From contig CANHVY010000007.1 of NCBI GenBank assembly GCA_947464185.1, forward strand, positions 1 to 64,000: 64,000 nucleotides of DNA, in the 5' to 3' direction. Position numbers and translations under genes: made by a program. How positions within the stretch are numbered: the stretch's first letter is position 1; the number at the start of each line of letters is the position of its first letter. Under the pieces are notes generated by a model. It worked only from the letters and a program-made list of their open reading frames with translations, did no database searches and was not told where the DNA came from. This stretch comes from Burkholderiales bacterium. Lineage in GTDB: Bacteria > Pseudomonadota > Gammaproteobacteria > Burkholderiales > Burkholderiaceae_C. Below are positions 31,992 to 41,875 of the stretch, one piece after another.

Positions 31992-34100
31992 GTGCATGAC
32001 GGGCCGCGCCATCGGGTCTTCGAGCCTGGCGGACTTTCGCGGGGCGTGTCTTTGAGTTTCTGGCGCGCTGGCCTGAAGGCGCTTGCTGCGCTGGCCTTGG
32101 CCGGGTGCAGCCTGGCATCCAGTCATGCCGCCCAAGACCCGCCCGGGCGATGGGTGATCGACAGCGGCTGGGTGGCACTGCGGGATGCCTCGGGCACCTT
32201 GACGCTGGAGCAGGTACGCGACGCTGAGCTCGCCAACAGCTTCGTCCCGCAGAACGGAGCGCCCCGTCTGGGCTATCTGCGCGGCGCAGTCTGGTTACGC
32301 AACACGATCCGCCCCCCCGCCGGTGAGGTTGGCGAAGGCTTGCTGGAACTGCAGTTTCCCGCCATCGACGAGGCCACGTTGTTCTGGCCCCGGCCGGGCG
32401 GCGGGTTTGAAGAGCGCCGGGCTGGCGACCGCCACCCGATGGCGCAGCGAGATTTCGAGCACCGCAACATCGTCTTCAGGGTCAACTTCCAAGACGACAG
32501 ACCGGTGACGTTCTACCTGAAGCTGCAGGGAACGCACGTCAACAACTTCAACGTCGTGCTGTGGTCGCCGCAGCGCTTTCTGTCTGCGTCGCTGTCGGAA
32601 CAACTGCTCTGGGGACTGCTGCTGGCGCTTCACGGCGTCCTGATCCTGACCAACCTTTGGGCGTTCTATTCGACGCGCGACACCGATTCGGGCCTTTTCG
32701 CCCTGTTCATCACGGTCAGCTTCGTCAGCATTTCATTTCTCGAGGGTTTCGGGCACCAGTACCTGCTGGACGGCCATCCGGCGCTGAACGATGCCCTGGT
32801 CGTGACCTTCTGGATGCTGAGCCCGCCAGTGGCCTACCTGTTCATGCTGCGCTACGTGGGACTGATTGGGGCACATGCGACGGTGCGCTGGCCCACCTGG
32901 CTCGTGGTGGCGCTGACCAGCTGGGCGGTGGCCGTGATCGCGATAGACCAAGCGCTGCACCCCCTATGGACACGACCAGCCTACACCGCCACACAGCTCG
33001 TCAGCGTGTTCCTGCTCCCGGTGATACTGGCATGGAGGGGATGGATCCAGCACGTGCGGGCAGCTCAGCTGATGTTGCTGGCCAGCCTGCCGTCACTATT
33101 GGGGGTGGGCCTGCGACTGGGGCGCAACCTCGGCCTTCTGCCACCGCACCCGGTCACCGACAGCGCTTACTACTTCGGACTGGCCGCCTATCTGCTGCTG
33201 CTGAACTACACCGTCAGCCAGCGATACCTGACGCTGAGGAGGGAGAAGGAGGAAGCCCAAGCCCTGGCGCTGGCGACGTCAAGGCTGGCCGAGCAGGAAC
33301 TTGAGAAGCGCGTGGCGCAACGTACCGCAGACATCGAGACGGCGATGCGGCAGGTACAGACCTCGCTCGAGTTGGAGCGCAAGTTGCTCTCAGACCGTCG
33401 TGCCTTCTACGCGACGGTTTCACACGAGTTGCGAACACCGCTGGCCGTGATCAATGCCACCGCAGAGAACCTGGCCCTGCTGGATACACACGCGGAAGCA
33501 TCGACCAGCGCTCGGTACCACAAGATCCTTGACGCCAGCCAGCGCCTGAGCACGCTGCTGGACCGCTACTTGCGGCAGGACGTATTCGATCGTGGCCCGG
33601 GTTTGGAGCCCAGTTCCCCTACGGACTTGCGCCTGCTGCTGAACGACGTCATGCAAGCGGCGCGGCTGGCTGGACATGGGCAGCGGTTTCAGGTCGACGT
33701 TGCTGATGGGGCAGAGTCCTTCTTCTGCGATGAGGTCCTGACGCGGTTGGCACTGAACAGCCTGGCCGAGAACGCCGCCAAATACACGCCACCTGGCGCG
33801 ACCATCCTGGTGCGCGGCCGCGTGACGACGCTGGATGGAAGGCGCCAAGCGCTCCTGGAAATCATCGATGATGGTCCTGGGATTTCCAGCGACGACCTTC
33901 CCCACGTCCTCGAGCCGGCTTTCAGGGGGGTCAATGCCGCTGGGGTGCCGGGCACTGGCATGGGTCTGCCACTGGCACAACGGATGATCGAACTTCAGGG
34001 AGGCAGCCTTCGCCTGAACAGCGATGCCGGGTGCGGGACGCGCGCTCTGGTGGTGCTGCCCGAGCTCACCCGCAGTCCCATGGCCCTACCAGCTGGCTGA
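31992..34100 (+). CDS. Membrane sensor histidine kinase with 7TMR-DISM-like sensor (HisKA + HATPase_c)
   Basis: Lipobox-like LALAGC, multi-TM region, H-box FYATVSHELRTPLAVI, N-box NSLAENAAKYTPPG, G-box DDGPGISSDDL / GTGMGLPLAQRMIELQGG. A GTG start at 32,046 is an alternative. Confidence 0.85.
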   Translation: MHDGPRHRVFEPGGLSRGVSLSFWRAGLKALAALALAGCSLASSHAAQDPPGRWVIDSGWVALRDASGTLTLEQVRDAELANSFVPQNGAPRLGYLRGAVWLRNTIRPPAGEVGEGLLELQFPAIDEATLFWPRPGGGFEERRAGDRHPMAQRDFEHRNIVFRVNFQDDRPVTFYLKLQGTHVNNFNVVLWSPQRFLSASLSEQLLWGLLLALHGVLILTNLWAFYSTRDTDSGLFALFITVSFVSISFLEGFGHQYLLDGHPALNDALVVTFWMLSPPVAYLFMLRYVGLIGAHATVRWPTWLVVALTSWAVAVIAIDQALHPLWTRPAYTATQLVSVFLLPVILAWRGWIQHVRAAQLMLLASLPSLLGVGLRLGRNLGLLPPHPVTDSAYYFGLAAYLLLLNYTVSQRYLTLRREKEEAQALALATSRLAEQELEKRVAQRTADIETAMRQVQTSLELERKLLSDRRAFYATVSHELRTPLAVINATAENLALLDTHAEASTSARYHKILDASQRLSTLLDRYLRQDVFDRGPGLEPSSPTDLRLLLNDVMQAARLAGHGQRFQVDVADGAESFFCDEVLTRLALNSLAENAAKYTPPGATILVRGRVTTLDGRRQALLEIIDDGPGISSDDLPHVLEPAFRGVNAAGVPGTGMGLPLAQRMIELQGGSLRLNSDAGCGTRALVVLPELTRSPMALPAG

Positions 34101-34164
34101 GTGGCTGCCGTGAGCCCGAACCTGGCTGCCATGAAGCGCCGACCAGACACACTGCAACCCTTCC

Positions 34165-34824
34165 TCACCTGCGCTCGATGACCCCGAGAAACCCATAGCC
34201 CTCGCGGCGCAAAGTCTTCAGGGGCAGTTCGCGCCCAACCTCACGACGCCACCTGGAGCGCAGGCGACTGACCAAGGTATCAAGCCGCCTCAGGTCGTAG
34301 CTGGACCAATCTTGCCCCAAGGCCTCGACCAATTGGCGCTTCGATGCCGGCTCTGCCCCGGCCTCGCACAAACGCCGTACCAGGGTCATCTCCTGCGGTG
34401 TCAGATTTATGGAGCGACCTTCGGGGTCGCTGAGCCGGCCCGCGTTGGCGTCCAGAATCCACTCACTGCCCACGCGTCGCAACAGCGCATCGATGATGGC
34501 GCCGAGTTCGAGAAGGCCAAATGGTTTGACCAGATAGTGGTCAGCGCCGTACCTCAGGCCATCAAGCCGGTCCTCGAGTTGCCCTCGAGCCGTCAGCATG
34601 ATGATTCCGACCTGGGACGACTGCTCACGCACCATTCGCGCAGCGTCAAGGCCGCTACCATCGGGCAGCATCAAGTCCAGCAGGCATATGCGAGCCTGCG
34701 GCACCAACGGTACGAAGTCGGCCAAGGTACCCGCCTGCAGCACGCGGTGCCCGCGATTGCACAGGAAATCGGCCACCTCTTCCCGCAGCGCCAACTCGTC
34801 TTCCAACAGCAAGATCGTTGGCAT
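34165..34824 (-). CDS. OmpR/PhoB-type response regulator
   Basis: MPTILLLEDELALREEVADFL...ICLLDLMLPDGSGLDAARMV...IIMLTARG...GADHYLVKPF + winged helix ...LVSRLRSRWRREVGRELPLKTLRREGYGFLG. Convergent with the kinase. Confidence 0.9.
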   Translation of the reverse strand: MPTILLLEDELALREEVADFLCNRGHRVLQAGTLADFVPLVPQARICLLDLMLPDGSGLDAARMVREQSSQVGIIMLTARGQLEDRLDGLRYGADHYLVKPFGLLELGAIIDALLRRVGSEWILDANAGRLSDPEGRSINLTPQEMTLVRRLCEAGAEPASKRQLVEALGQDWSSYDLRRLDTLVSRLRSRWRREVGRELPLKTLRREGYGFLGVIERR

Positions 34825-35095
34825 CTCAGGGGACCCTGCTCATGGGCCCCGCACCTGAAGTTCTCTCACAGAGTTCGGCTCCATCACGGTGAAAAAGGGT
34901 GCTCCGGCGAACGTTGTTGCAGGCCTTGGAAAACGCTGCCGCGATCGCATGCCCGCTGATGCCACGAGAATATCAAACTCGCAGACGTGCACCCTGGACA
35001 GTCGGGGTCTGGCGACGTCCAAGCGAGGGGGCCTGTTCCACGGGACATGACACGGAATCGCGCGCAGGTTCCATTTCGATCACGAAAGTCGAGCC

Positions 35096-36628
35096 TTGAA
35101 GCTTCTCGCACTTGCATTGCCCCACCACGACGCGAGCATCGCTGCACTGGACGGCAGCCGCGTTCGATACATCAAGCTGGAACGCACACGCCAGCAGAAG
35201 AGATACAGCCCCGGCAGCGTACTCGAGTGGCGGCGAATCGCTGAGCAAGCGTTCGGGCTGTCCGGCAGCGACGTGGATGACTTCGTCTTCTGCATCGACC
35301 CTGGCGCATTGCCGAAGCAGGTTACTGGCGACACAGCAGAAAACACGCTCGAACAGTTGGCACGCGGCACCTCCCCGGCGCTTGCGTTAAGCCCGGCCCT
35401 GTGCCAGTTCTTCCAGGTGCCCCACGGCTGGCTCATCAGCCACCACTTTGCGCACTCGCTCGACCACTGGATGCTCGGCTCAGGCGAAGCTGATGTACGC
35501 ATCGTCATTGACGGCCTGGGCGATGGTCGCCCGTGGAGCGTTTACCGGGGTGACACCCTGGTGGCAGGCGGCGATATTCGCCGCGGCTCCATTGGCTGGG
35601 GCATCAGGGAGGCCGGCAAGCTGCTGGACGTCAGCTACGGACATTACAACGACATCGCCGGCAAGGTCATGGGGCTGCAGGCGTATGGAAAGGTTGACAC
35701 CGGATTCCTGCAGACTCTGGAACGCTTCGGGATGGAAGATATCGCTGAGATCTGGTCTGTCGAGCATTGGAAGCGTCACCGTGGGGACGCATTGGTGGCG
35801 CGCTGGAGCCTGCTGGACTGGATTGCAACGGTCCACCATCGGATGGAAGCGGTCCTGGTGGACTTCTTCGCCCGGTATGCGCGGCCGGATGAGGTGATTG
35901 CCTATTCCGGCGGCGTTGCGCAGAACGTGGTCTGGAACTCGGCGTTGCGCGAGAAGTTTCCGCAACTGCAGGTTCCTCCCCACGCCTCGGACGAAGGACT
36001 GAGCCTTGGTGCGCTGGAGTGGCTGCGCCGTCATCATGCGCTTCCCAGACTGCAGATCGACCACTTCCCCTACTCTCAAGATGACGAGGCGCCGCCGACC
36101 GGACCGTCCCCGCATACCCTGGAAAGGGTCGCCGATCTTCTGGCCCGCGGCAGGAGCGTGGGTTGGTACCAGGGACGCGGAGAGATCGGCCCGCGCGCCC
36201 TGGGCCATCGATCCATCTTCATCGATCCCCGACTTCCGGATGCCCGTTCTCGCTTGAACCGCATCAAGCGCAGAGAGGCCTACAGGCCGTTTGGCGCCAG
36301 TGTGCTTGACGAACACTTCGACGCGCACTTCGAAGGCGCGGCTGACGAATTCATGCTTTACGCCTGCCGTGTGACCAATCCCGCGCTCGCGTCGATTGGT
36401 CATGTGGATGGCTCGTCAAGGGTGCAGCGGGTGACTGCCCGAAACCAACTCTTGCGGGGCCTGCTGGGCGCCTTCATGGAACGGACCGGGTGCCCGGTTC
36501 TGGCCAATACCAGCCTGAACATCGCGGGCAAGCCGCTCGCGGCGTTTCCTGAGAACGCGCGGCAAGTCTTTCACGACACCGATATCGATGCGATGGTGAT
36601 CGGAGACGAACTGCTGTTGAAGCCCTGA
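35096..36628 (+). CDS. NodU/CmcH-type O-carbamoyltransferase
   Basis: MKLLALALPHHDASIAALDG...HHFAHSLDHWM...GDGRPWSVYRG...YSGGVAQNVVWNSALREKF...QGRGEIGPRALGHRSIFIDPR...NTSLNIAGKPL. Confidence 0.88.
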   Translation: MKLLALALPHHDASIAALDGSRVRYIKLERTRQQKRYSPGSVLEWRRIAEQAFGLSGSDVDDFVFCIDPGALPKQVTGDTAENTLEQLARGTSPALALSPALCQFFQVPHGWLISHHFAHSLDHWMLGSGEADVRIVIDGLGDGRPWSVYRGDTLVAGGDIRRGSIGWGIREAGKLLDVSYGHYNDIAGKVMGLQAYGKVDTGFLQTLERFGMEDIAEIWSVEHWKRHRGDALVARWSLLDWIATVHHRMEAVLVDFFARYARPDEVIAYSGGVAQNVVWNSALREKFPQLQVPPHASDEGLSLGALEWLRRHHALPRLQIDHFPYSQDDEAPPTGPSPHTLERVADLLARGRSVGWYQGRGEIGPRALGHRSIFIDPRLPDARSRLNRIKRREAYRPFGASVLDEHFDAHFEGAADEFMLYACRVTNPALASIGHVDGSSRVQRVTARNQLLRGLLGAFMERTGCPVLANTSLNIAGKPLAAFPENARQVFHDTDIDAMVIGDELLLKP

Positions 36629-36704
36629 CGTGCCGAGTGGCTCACGATCTCGGCACAGCCTGCAGGACTTCAAGCCACCCCGGCGGTAAACGCAAGGCGC
36701 AGGT

Positions 36705-37220
36705 TCAGGCTTCAGCGTTCAGCCAGTTGAGATTCAAGACAAGGCGGTATGGGGCGTCGGTACAGGAAGCCCCCGTGTGCCGCAAACTTGAGTCAAACAC
36801 GACGAACCGGTTCGCCGCACTTTGAACGCGAGTGCCGTCCTCAAACAAGGTGTAGCCGTTGTTGTCGTTCAGGTACAGGATCCCCGTGGATGCATCAGGT
36901 CGGCGGACATCCACATGGAGCCCGTACTCGAGGTGCCTGTCAAGCGGCCTGGTGAGATTGGCCTTCACCCGCAGCAAGCGCACCGGGCCGAGCCGGTCCG
37001 CCACGGCCTCGAGCATGGGAAGCGCCGGGGACCGGTACGGCTTGCGCGACTGCCAGTGAACGAAACCGTGAACCCATTGCAGGTTCTCGGAAGCCGCCAT
37101 GTCTGGCGAGGCTCCGCTGGACAGGATGGGAACGCATTGCCAGGGAAAGTCGCTCGCCAGCATTCCGTCCCTCAACGCGATCAGCTCCGCCGGTTGGAGG
37201 AAACCATCGATGATCTTCAC
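36705..37220 (-). CDS. 2OG-Fe(II) oxygenase family protein
   Basis: GLHVDVRRPDASTGILYLNDNNGYTLFEDGTRVQSAANRFVVFDSSLRHTGASCTDAPYRLVLNLNWL: HxD...H...R facial-triad layout. Confidence 0.8.
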   Translation of the reverse strand: MKIIDGFLQPAELIALRDGMLASDFPWQCVPILSSGASPDMAASENLQWVHGFVHWQSRKPYRSPALPMLEAVADRLGPVRLLRVKANLTRPLDRHLEYGLHVDVRRPDASTGILYLNDNNGYTLFEDGTRVQSAANRFVVFDSSLRHTGASCTDAPYRLVLNLNWLNAEA

Positions 37221-38131
37221 GGGACATGGTCAGGCTGACCGACGGGAAGCGCATAACGTGGCCTGACTCGACGACCGGCGAGCAGGTCGTCGAGCATCTT
37301 CGAAGCGAGACCTTCTCCAGCGCGTGCTGCCATCATCTGCACGACGCTTTCAAGATGCGCTGCCAGGGCTCGGGAGCCAAGATGAAGGTCGTAAAGCGGC
37401 TTGTCCGACACTCCTGGTGTGCAAATGGACCGGGCCAGCATGTGGGCGAGGTGCTCGATGCTCACGTGAACCAGAGCCAGCGTCAGGTGCAGGCAGGGTC
37501 CGGCTTCAGCCAGCGCCTCATGCGACCAGCCCTGCGGCACATAGAGCAAGTCACCAGGATTCAAGAGGAAATGCTGAAGGTCCGGCCCACCGGTTCTTGA
37601 CGCCGCAGCAGGCCTGCCGACCGACCACCGCTTGCTTCCGAAGAGGTGAACGACCAAGACGTCATGGGTGTCCTCATGACGAGGAAATCCCGCGGCACCT
37701 GCAGATGAACAGTACAGATTGGCCTGAACCCTGACAGGCAGTGCCGATTCGATGGACTCCGCCAAAGCCCCCACAGCAGGAATGACGCCATCGATGCCGC
37801 TGGCCATCAGCGTGGCCCCCGCCTTCAGCGCCTTCGAGACGCGCTCAGAATCAGGACGCCACACGGTGCCTGACGAGGACTCGTGAGGACTGCAGTACTC
37901 CGGCGTGGGCACGGGCCTGCCGTGCAACCCCAGGCGGAGGTTGCGGTCATCCCAGGCTCGGACACAGCCGAGAGCCTGGTTGACGTCATTCCAATCGATG
38001 ATCCGGCGCCGTGAACGATCATCAGGAGACCCGTGCCACGGACCGCACCCGTAAGCCGAAGACAAGAAGCCTTCAACGGTGCAGGGATGCATCAGGCCGC
38101 GGAAGGGATCAGCTTGGAAGTCGTCAACCAT
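37217..38131 (-). CDS. JmjC/cupin_4-type oxygenase
   Basis: FPRHEDTHDVLVVHLFGSKRWSVG...LLNPGDLLYVPQGWSHEALAEAGPCLHLTLALVH. ATG at 38,131 (MVDDFQADPFRG) chosen over the 38,422 ORF start, which would overlap the divergent gene. 4-nt overlap with the 36705-37220 gene. Confidence 0.78.
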   Translation of the reverse strand: MVDDFQADPFRGLMHPCTVEGFLSSAYGCGPWHGSPDDRSRRRIIDWNDVNQALGCVRAWDDRNLRLGLHGRPVPTPEYCSPHESSSGTVWRPDSERVSKALKAGATLMASGIDGVIPAVGALAESIESALPVRVQANLYCSSAGAAGFPRHEDTHDVLVVHLFGSKRWSVGRPAAASRTGGPDLQHFLLNPGDLLYVPQGWSHEALAEAGPCLHLTLALVHVSIEHLAHMLARSICTPGVSDKPLYDLHLGSRALAAHLESVVQMMAARAGEGLASKMLDDLLAGRRVRPRYALPVGQPDHVP

Positions 38132-38221
38132 GGACCGCGCATGTTGAAAATGGCCTGCCCCATCATACGATTGGCGATGCCTGAGCCGCATTCTCCAGAC
38201 GCCCTTTAGGGGTGCGCCAAC

Positions 38222-39073
38222 TTGCTTGCCCGCGCCCCGATGAGCATAGATGGACATGAAAAAAGACAGGCCGTGATTCGGCCGATCGGTGCGTCGCAGC
38301 CTGTCGACGCGGGGGGCTTCATCGTCAACACCTGTGCCGCTGACCTGATCGGGGAGCCCTGGAGCCGCCTTGTCAGCCACCTCCTGGTCCAATGCCTGGA
38401 AGAGTTGGGCCCTTCGCTGCACAGTCTGCAGCTTCGAGGGTCGGTGCCCAGGGGCATCGCAGTGGAGGGCATATCGGACCTTGACGTGTTCTGCATCACG
38501 GATGGGCGGCTCCCGCAGGCTTCGGCCTGGATCGACCGAATGGCGCGCCGCCTACAAGCGCTGCATCCCTTCTGCCGTGGCCTGGACTTGAGGGTCTGGC
38601 CGCTGTGCGATCTGGTCGGGCTTCCATCTGGCCACCCAGCGCGGTTCCTCTTGAAGACGCAAGGTCTGTGCATATGGGGGCCGGACGTGACAGCAGACTG
38701 GCCCCCTGTCCCGCTTGAGCATGCTCAGATCGCCCTGAAGGCCTTGCCCGTCGCGCTGGAGCGCATGCGGATGGCGATCGCACGGCGCTCACCTGCTGAT
38801 GAGGCACTGATGGTCGCGCGCTGCCGCTGGTTGGCCAAGAAAGTCGTTCGTGCAGGTTTCGAACTGGTGGCGCCACTTGAGCGAGCCTACACAAGAGACC
38901 TGCACCCTTGCTGGCAGGGGTTCGCTCGCCATCACCCAGCGCTGACAACACCCATGGAAGAAGTGCTGTTGCTCGCGATCAGGCCCACTGCCCGCACCAG
39001 CTTACTGAGGAAAATCCTGGAACTGGGAGAACAAGTTCTGCTTGAAGCCCGCAGGAGCGACAGGCCGCTCTGA
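38222..39073 (+). CDS. Nucleotidyltransferase-fold protein
   Basis: LQLRGSVPRGIAVEGISDLDVFCITDG = GS...(S)DLDV pol-beta NTase signature; ATG at 38,240 (MSIDGHEK) is an alternative start. Confidence 0.7.
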   Translation: MLARAPMSIDGHEKRQAVIRPIGASQPVDAGGFIVNTCAADLIGEPWSRLVSHLLVQCLEELGPSLHSLQLRGSVPRGIAVEGISDLDVFCITDGRLPQASAWIDRMARRLQALHPFCRGLDLRVWPLCDLVGLPSGHPARFLLKTQGLCIWGPDVTADWPPVPLEHAQIALKALPVALERMRMAIARRSPADEALMVARCRWLAKKVVRAGFELVAPLERAYTRDLHPCWQGFARHHPALTTPMEEVLLLAIRPTARTSLLRKILELGEQVLLEARRSDRPL

Positions 39074-39155
39074 CCGACGGGGCGTCATTGTGGGACAACG
39101 ATGAAGGCTGACTCCGGGTCCGGCTGTGCCGGCCACGAAGCATGCGAGAAGTGGT

Positions 39156-39232
39156 TGGGGTGGCTGATGGGACTCGAACCCACGACGACCAGAATCACAA
39201 TCTGGGACTCTACCAACTGAGCTACAGCCACC
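39156..39232 (-). tRNA. tRNA-His (GTG)
   Basis: Reverse complement GGTGGCTGTAGCTCAGTTGGTAGAGTCCCAGATTGTGATTCTGGTCGTCGTGGGTTCGAGTCCCATCAGCCACCCCA; anticodon GTG, G-1:C73 feature of tRNA-His, encoded CCA. Confidence 0.95.
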
Positions 39233-39261
39233 GCAGAGACGGACGAATTATAGCGCCGCCA

Positions 39262-41175
39262 TCACTGCGAAGCCGCCTTCGAAGGGCCTGGCGCGACGCG
39301 GGCGGAGGCTTCGACCTCCACCTTGAAGCGTCGCTTGAGCGTGCTCAGATAAGCCTCGGTCTCGGCGGCACTCAAGGCTTGGGCCAGTTGTGGGGCCAGC
39401 AAGGCATCGGCCGAGGCCGCCTGCTCCCGCGGCAACACCTTCAGCACGCGCGCGACCACGTAGCCATCGGCTCCCAGGTCCACGCCGATCGGTGCGGGAA
39501 GTTTGTCCTGCGGCGCCAGCAACACGGCATCGAGCAAGGCCCGAGGCACGTTCTGCGCCTGCCCCCTTGACAGCACGGCAGACTGAGGCAAAGCAGTGGC
39601 CGGGCTCTGCTTGAGCGCTTCCAGCTTGGCCTGGCCTTCCTTGCGCGCCTGAGCTGCGGCCTGCTCCTGCATGACGGCGGCGCGTACGGCGTCCTTCACA
39701 TCCTCGAAGGGCGGTACCCGCGCGGGCGTGTGCTGAACGACGCGGGCTGAGACGAGCTGACTGCCCCCCAGGTCCACCGCCTCGGTGTTGCGCTTGTTCT
39801 TCAGGGCGTCGGTGCTGAACACGGCGTCCAGCAGCTTCTGCGACGCCAGGGGCCCCGTGGCTTGCGGACCAGGCTGACGTCGGACAGTGGCCGTGCGCTT
39901 GTCCAGCTTGAGCTTGTCGATCACCGGTTGCAGGCTGTCGGCCTGCTCGTACACCATGTTCGTGAACTGTTCGGCGGCCTCGGCAAACTTGCGCTGGGCC
40001 CCCTGCTTGCGGATCTCGGCCTCGATCTCCGCCTTCACAGACTCGAAAGGCTGCTTCTCTCCGCCGCGCGAGGCGGTCATCTGGATGATGTGGTAGCCAA
40101 AGTCCGTCTCGATCACGTTGCTGATTTCGCCCGCTTTCATGACAAACAAAGCGTCTTCAAAGGGCTTGACCATGGCCCCCCGACCGAAGAAATCGAGATC
40201 CCCCCCCTGCGCCGCCGAGCCGGGATCGTCGGAGTTCTTGCGTGCCAGTTCTGCGAAGCGCGCCGGCGTGCGCCGCACCTCGGCCAGGAGGTTCTCCGCC
40301 TTCTGGCGCGCGGCCTGTCGATCGGCCGAAGAAGCCGATTTGTCAGCCTTGATCAGGATGTGGCTGGCCCGCCGCTCCTCGGCCTTGGTGTAGCGACTCT
40401 GGTTTTCCTCGTAGTAGCGGCGCAGGTCCTCCTGCGGAACGCTGACACCCTTGCTGACAGTGGGCAGGTCCAGGAGCACGTATTCGATCTGCGCTTCCTC
40501 GGGCAAACGGAAGCGGGCCTCTTGCGCCTTGAAGAAGCTCTGCAGCTCCTCGGGTGTGGGCTGCACCTTGGCCAGATAGGTCTTCGGGTCGAAGCGCACC
40601 CAATCAATTTCCCGCCTTTGCAGCAAGGCATCCAAGGCCAGGGTGGCTGACACCTTGGGCACACCCACTGCGCCGGTCACCCCGCCCAGCACTTGGCGCA
40701 TGGCCAGGTCACCACGCAGTTGCTGGGCGAAGCCCTCGGAGGTCAGCCCTTGGGCGGTGAGGAAGTCACGATTGACGCTGCCATCCGGGTTGCGCAGCCC
40801 TGCGAACTGGGGGTCGGTACGGAAAAGGCGCGCCAGACGCTCATCACCCGGCTGCAGGTGGTCTCGTACGGCAGCAGCCATCAGGACCCGCTCGCGCACC
40901 AGGCTGTCCAGCGTCTGCTGCTTCAGTTCCGGCGAATCCAGCATCTTGGCGTCGATACCCGGCATCTGCTGGCGCATGCGTTCAATCGCCCGCTGATGGG
41001 CCTGGTCCCATTCGCTGCGCGTGATGGGTCGGCCGTCCACCTCCGCCACCGGTCGCGCTCCTTCCTCGCTGAAGCGCGAGTACCCCTGCACCCCGAAGAA
41101 GACGAACGAAGGGAAGATGAGCAACACCAGCACGAACTGGAGCACTTTCTGGTGAGAGCGGACGAAGTCAAACAT
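39262..41175 (-). CDS. ppiD: Peptidylprolyl isomerase PpiD-like (SurA_N + parvulin)
   Basis: [35 protein letters not shown]...; parvulin core [12 protein letters not shown]...[48 protein letters not shown]. Confidence 0.92.
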   Translation of the reverse strand: MFDFVRSHQKVLQFVLVLLIFPSFVFFGVQGYSRFSEEGARPVAEVDGRPITRSEWDQAHQRAIERMRQQMPGIDAKMLDSPELKQQTLDSLVRERVLMAAAVRDHLQPGDERLARLFRTDPQFAGLRNPDGSVNRDFLTAQGLTSEGFAQQLRGDLAMRQVLGGVTGAVGVPKVSATLALDALLQRREIDWVRFDPKTYLAKVQPTPEELQSFFKAQEARFRLPEEAQIEYVLLDLPTVSKGVSVPQEDLRRYYEENQSRYTKAEERRASHILIKADKSASSADRQAARQKAENLLAEVRRTPARFAELARKNSDDPGSAAQGGDLDFFGRGAMVKPFEDALFVMKAGEISNVIETDFGYHIIQMTASRGGEKQPFESVKAEIEAEIRKQGAQRKFAEAAEQFTNMVYEQADSLQPVIDKLKLDKRTATVRRQPGPQATGPLASQKLLDAVFSTDALKNKRNTEAVDLGGSQLVSARVVQHTPARVPPFEDVKDAVRAAVMQEQAAAQARKEGQAKLEALKQSPATALPQSAVLSRGQAQNVPRALLDAVLLAPQDKLPAPIGVDLGADGYVVARVLKVLPREQAASADALLAPQLAQALSAAETEAYLSTLKRRFKVEVEASARVAPGPSKAASQ

Positions 41176-41225
41176 ATGCCGATGAACAACAAAGGCGAAC
41201 CGGAGTTCGCCTCGTGGACAGGTTG

Positions 41226-41301
41226 TGGTGGGTGCTGACGGGATCGAACCGCCGACCTACGCCTTGTAAGGGCGCCGCTCTGCCAGCTGAGCTAAGCACC
41301 C
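41226..41301 (-). tRNA. tRNA-Val (TAC)
   Basis: Reverse complement GGGTGCTTAGCTCAGCTGGCAGAGCGGCGCCCTTACAAGGCGTAGGTCGGCGGTTCGATCCCGTCAGCACCCACCA; anticodon TAC. Confidence 0.95.
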
Positions 41302-41345
41302 GGTTTGTCACCGGGAAAGGCGTCGAAAAACGCCTGACCATGTGG

Positions 41346-41618
41346 TCAATTGAGATGGTCCTTCAAAGCCTTGCCGGGCCTGAACTTGGGCACCTTGGCG
41401 GCCTTGATCTTGATGGCCGTGCCGGTTCGCGGGTTGCGGCCGGTTCGGGATGCACGCTTGCTGACGGCAAAGGTGCCGAAGCCCACGATGGACACGCTGC
41501 CGTTCTTCTTGAGCGTGGCCTTGACGCCGCCAATCAGCGCCTCCAGAGCCCGCCCGGCAGCCGCCTTGGAAATGTCAGCCTGCGTGGCAATGTGTTCAAT
41601 CAATTCGGTCTTGTTCAA
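41346..41618 (-). CDS. HU-family DNA-binding protein (TTG start)
   Basis: [90 protein letters not shown] at 41,616-41,618. Confidence 0.93.
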   Translation of the reverse strand: MNKTELIEHIATQADISKAAAGRALEALIGGVKATLKKNGSVSIVGFGTFAVSKRASRTGRNPRTGTAIKIKAAKVPKFRPGKALKDHLN

Positions 41619-41875
41619 TTCGGTCCCCTGTATGCACTTTGACCTGGCTGGCGCAGCCCTCATGCCTCGCTCACCCGGCCTGCCTGGGGATGACAGAGGC
41701 GGCACACCTGAGAGCAAGCTCCACGCGCCACCCGGTCGGTCAGACAGGGGCCGGATTCTATGCCCAGCGCCGCGGGTTCAGACAGGGGGGCACAACCCCT
41801 ACAAGTCCCATTGACAAACCCACGCGCCCGGAATTACGGCTTGCAGACCGGCGGCTGGGGGCGTCTGCCGCGGCG

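Noticed and set aside
39156-41301. tRNA-flanked genomic island at tRNA-His/tRNA-Val
   Set aside because: The intervening gene is ordinary ppiD; no integrase, att-like repeats or mobility genes seen.
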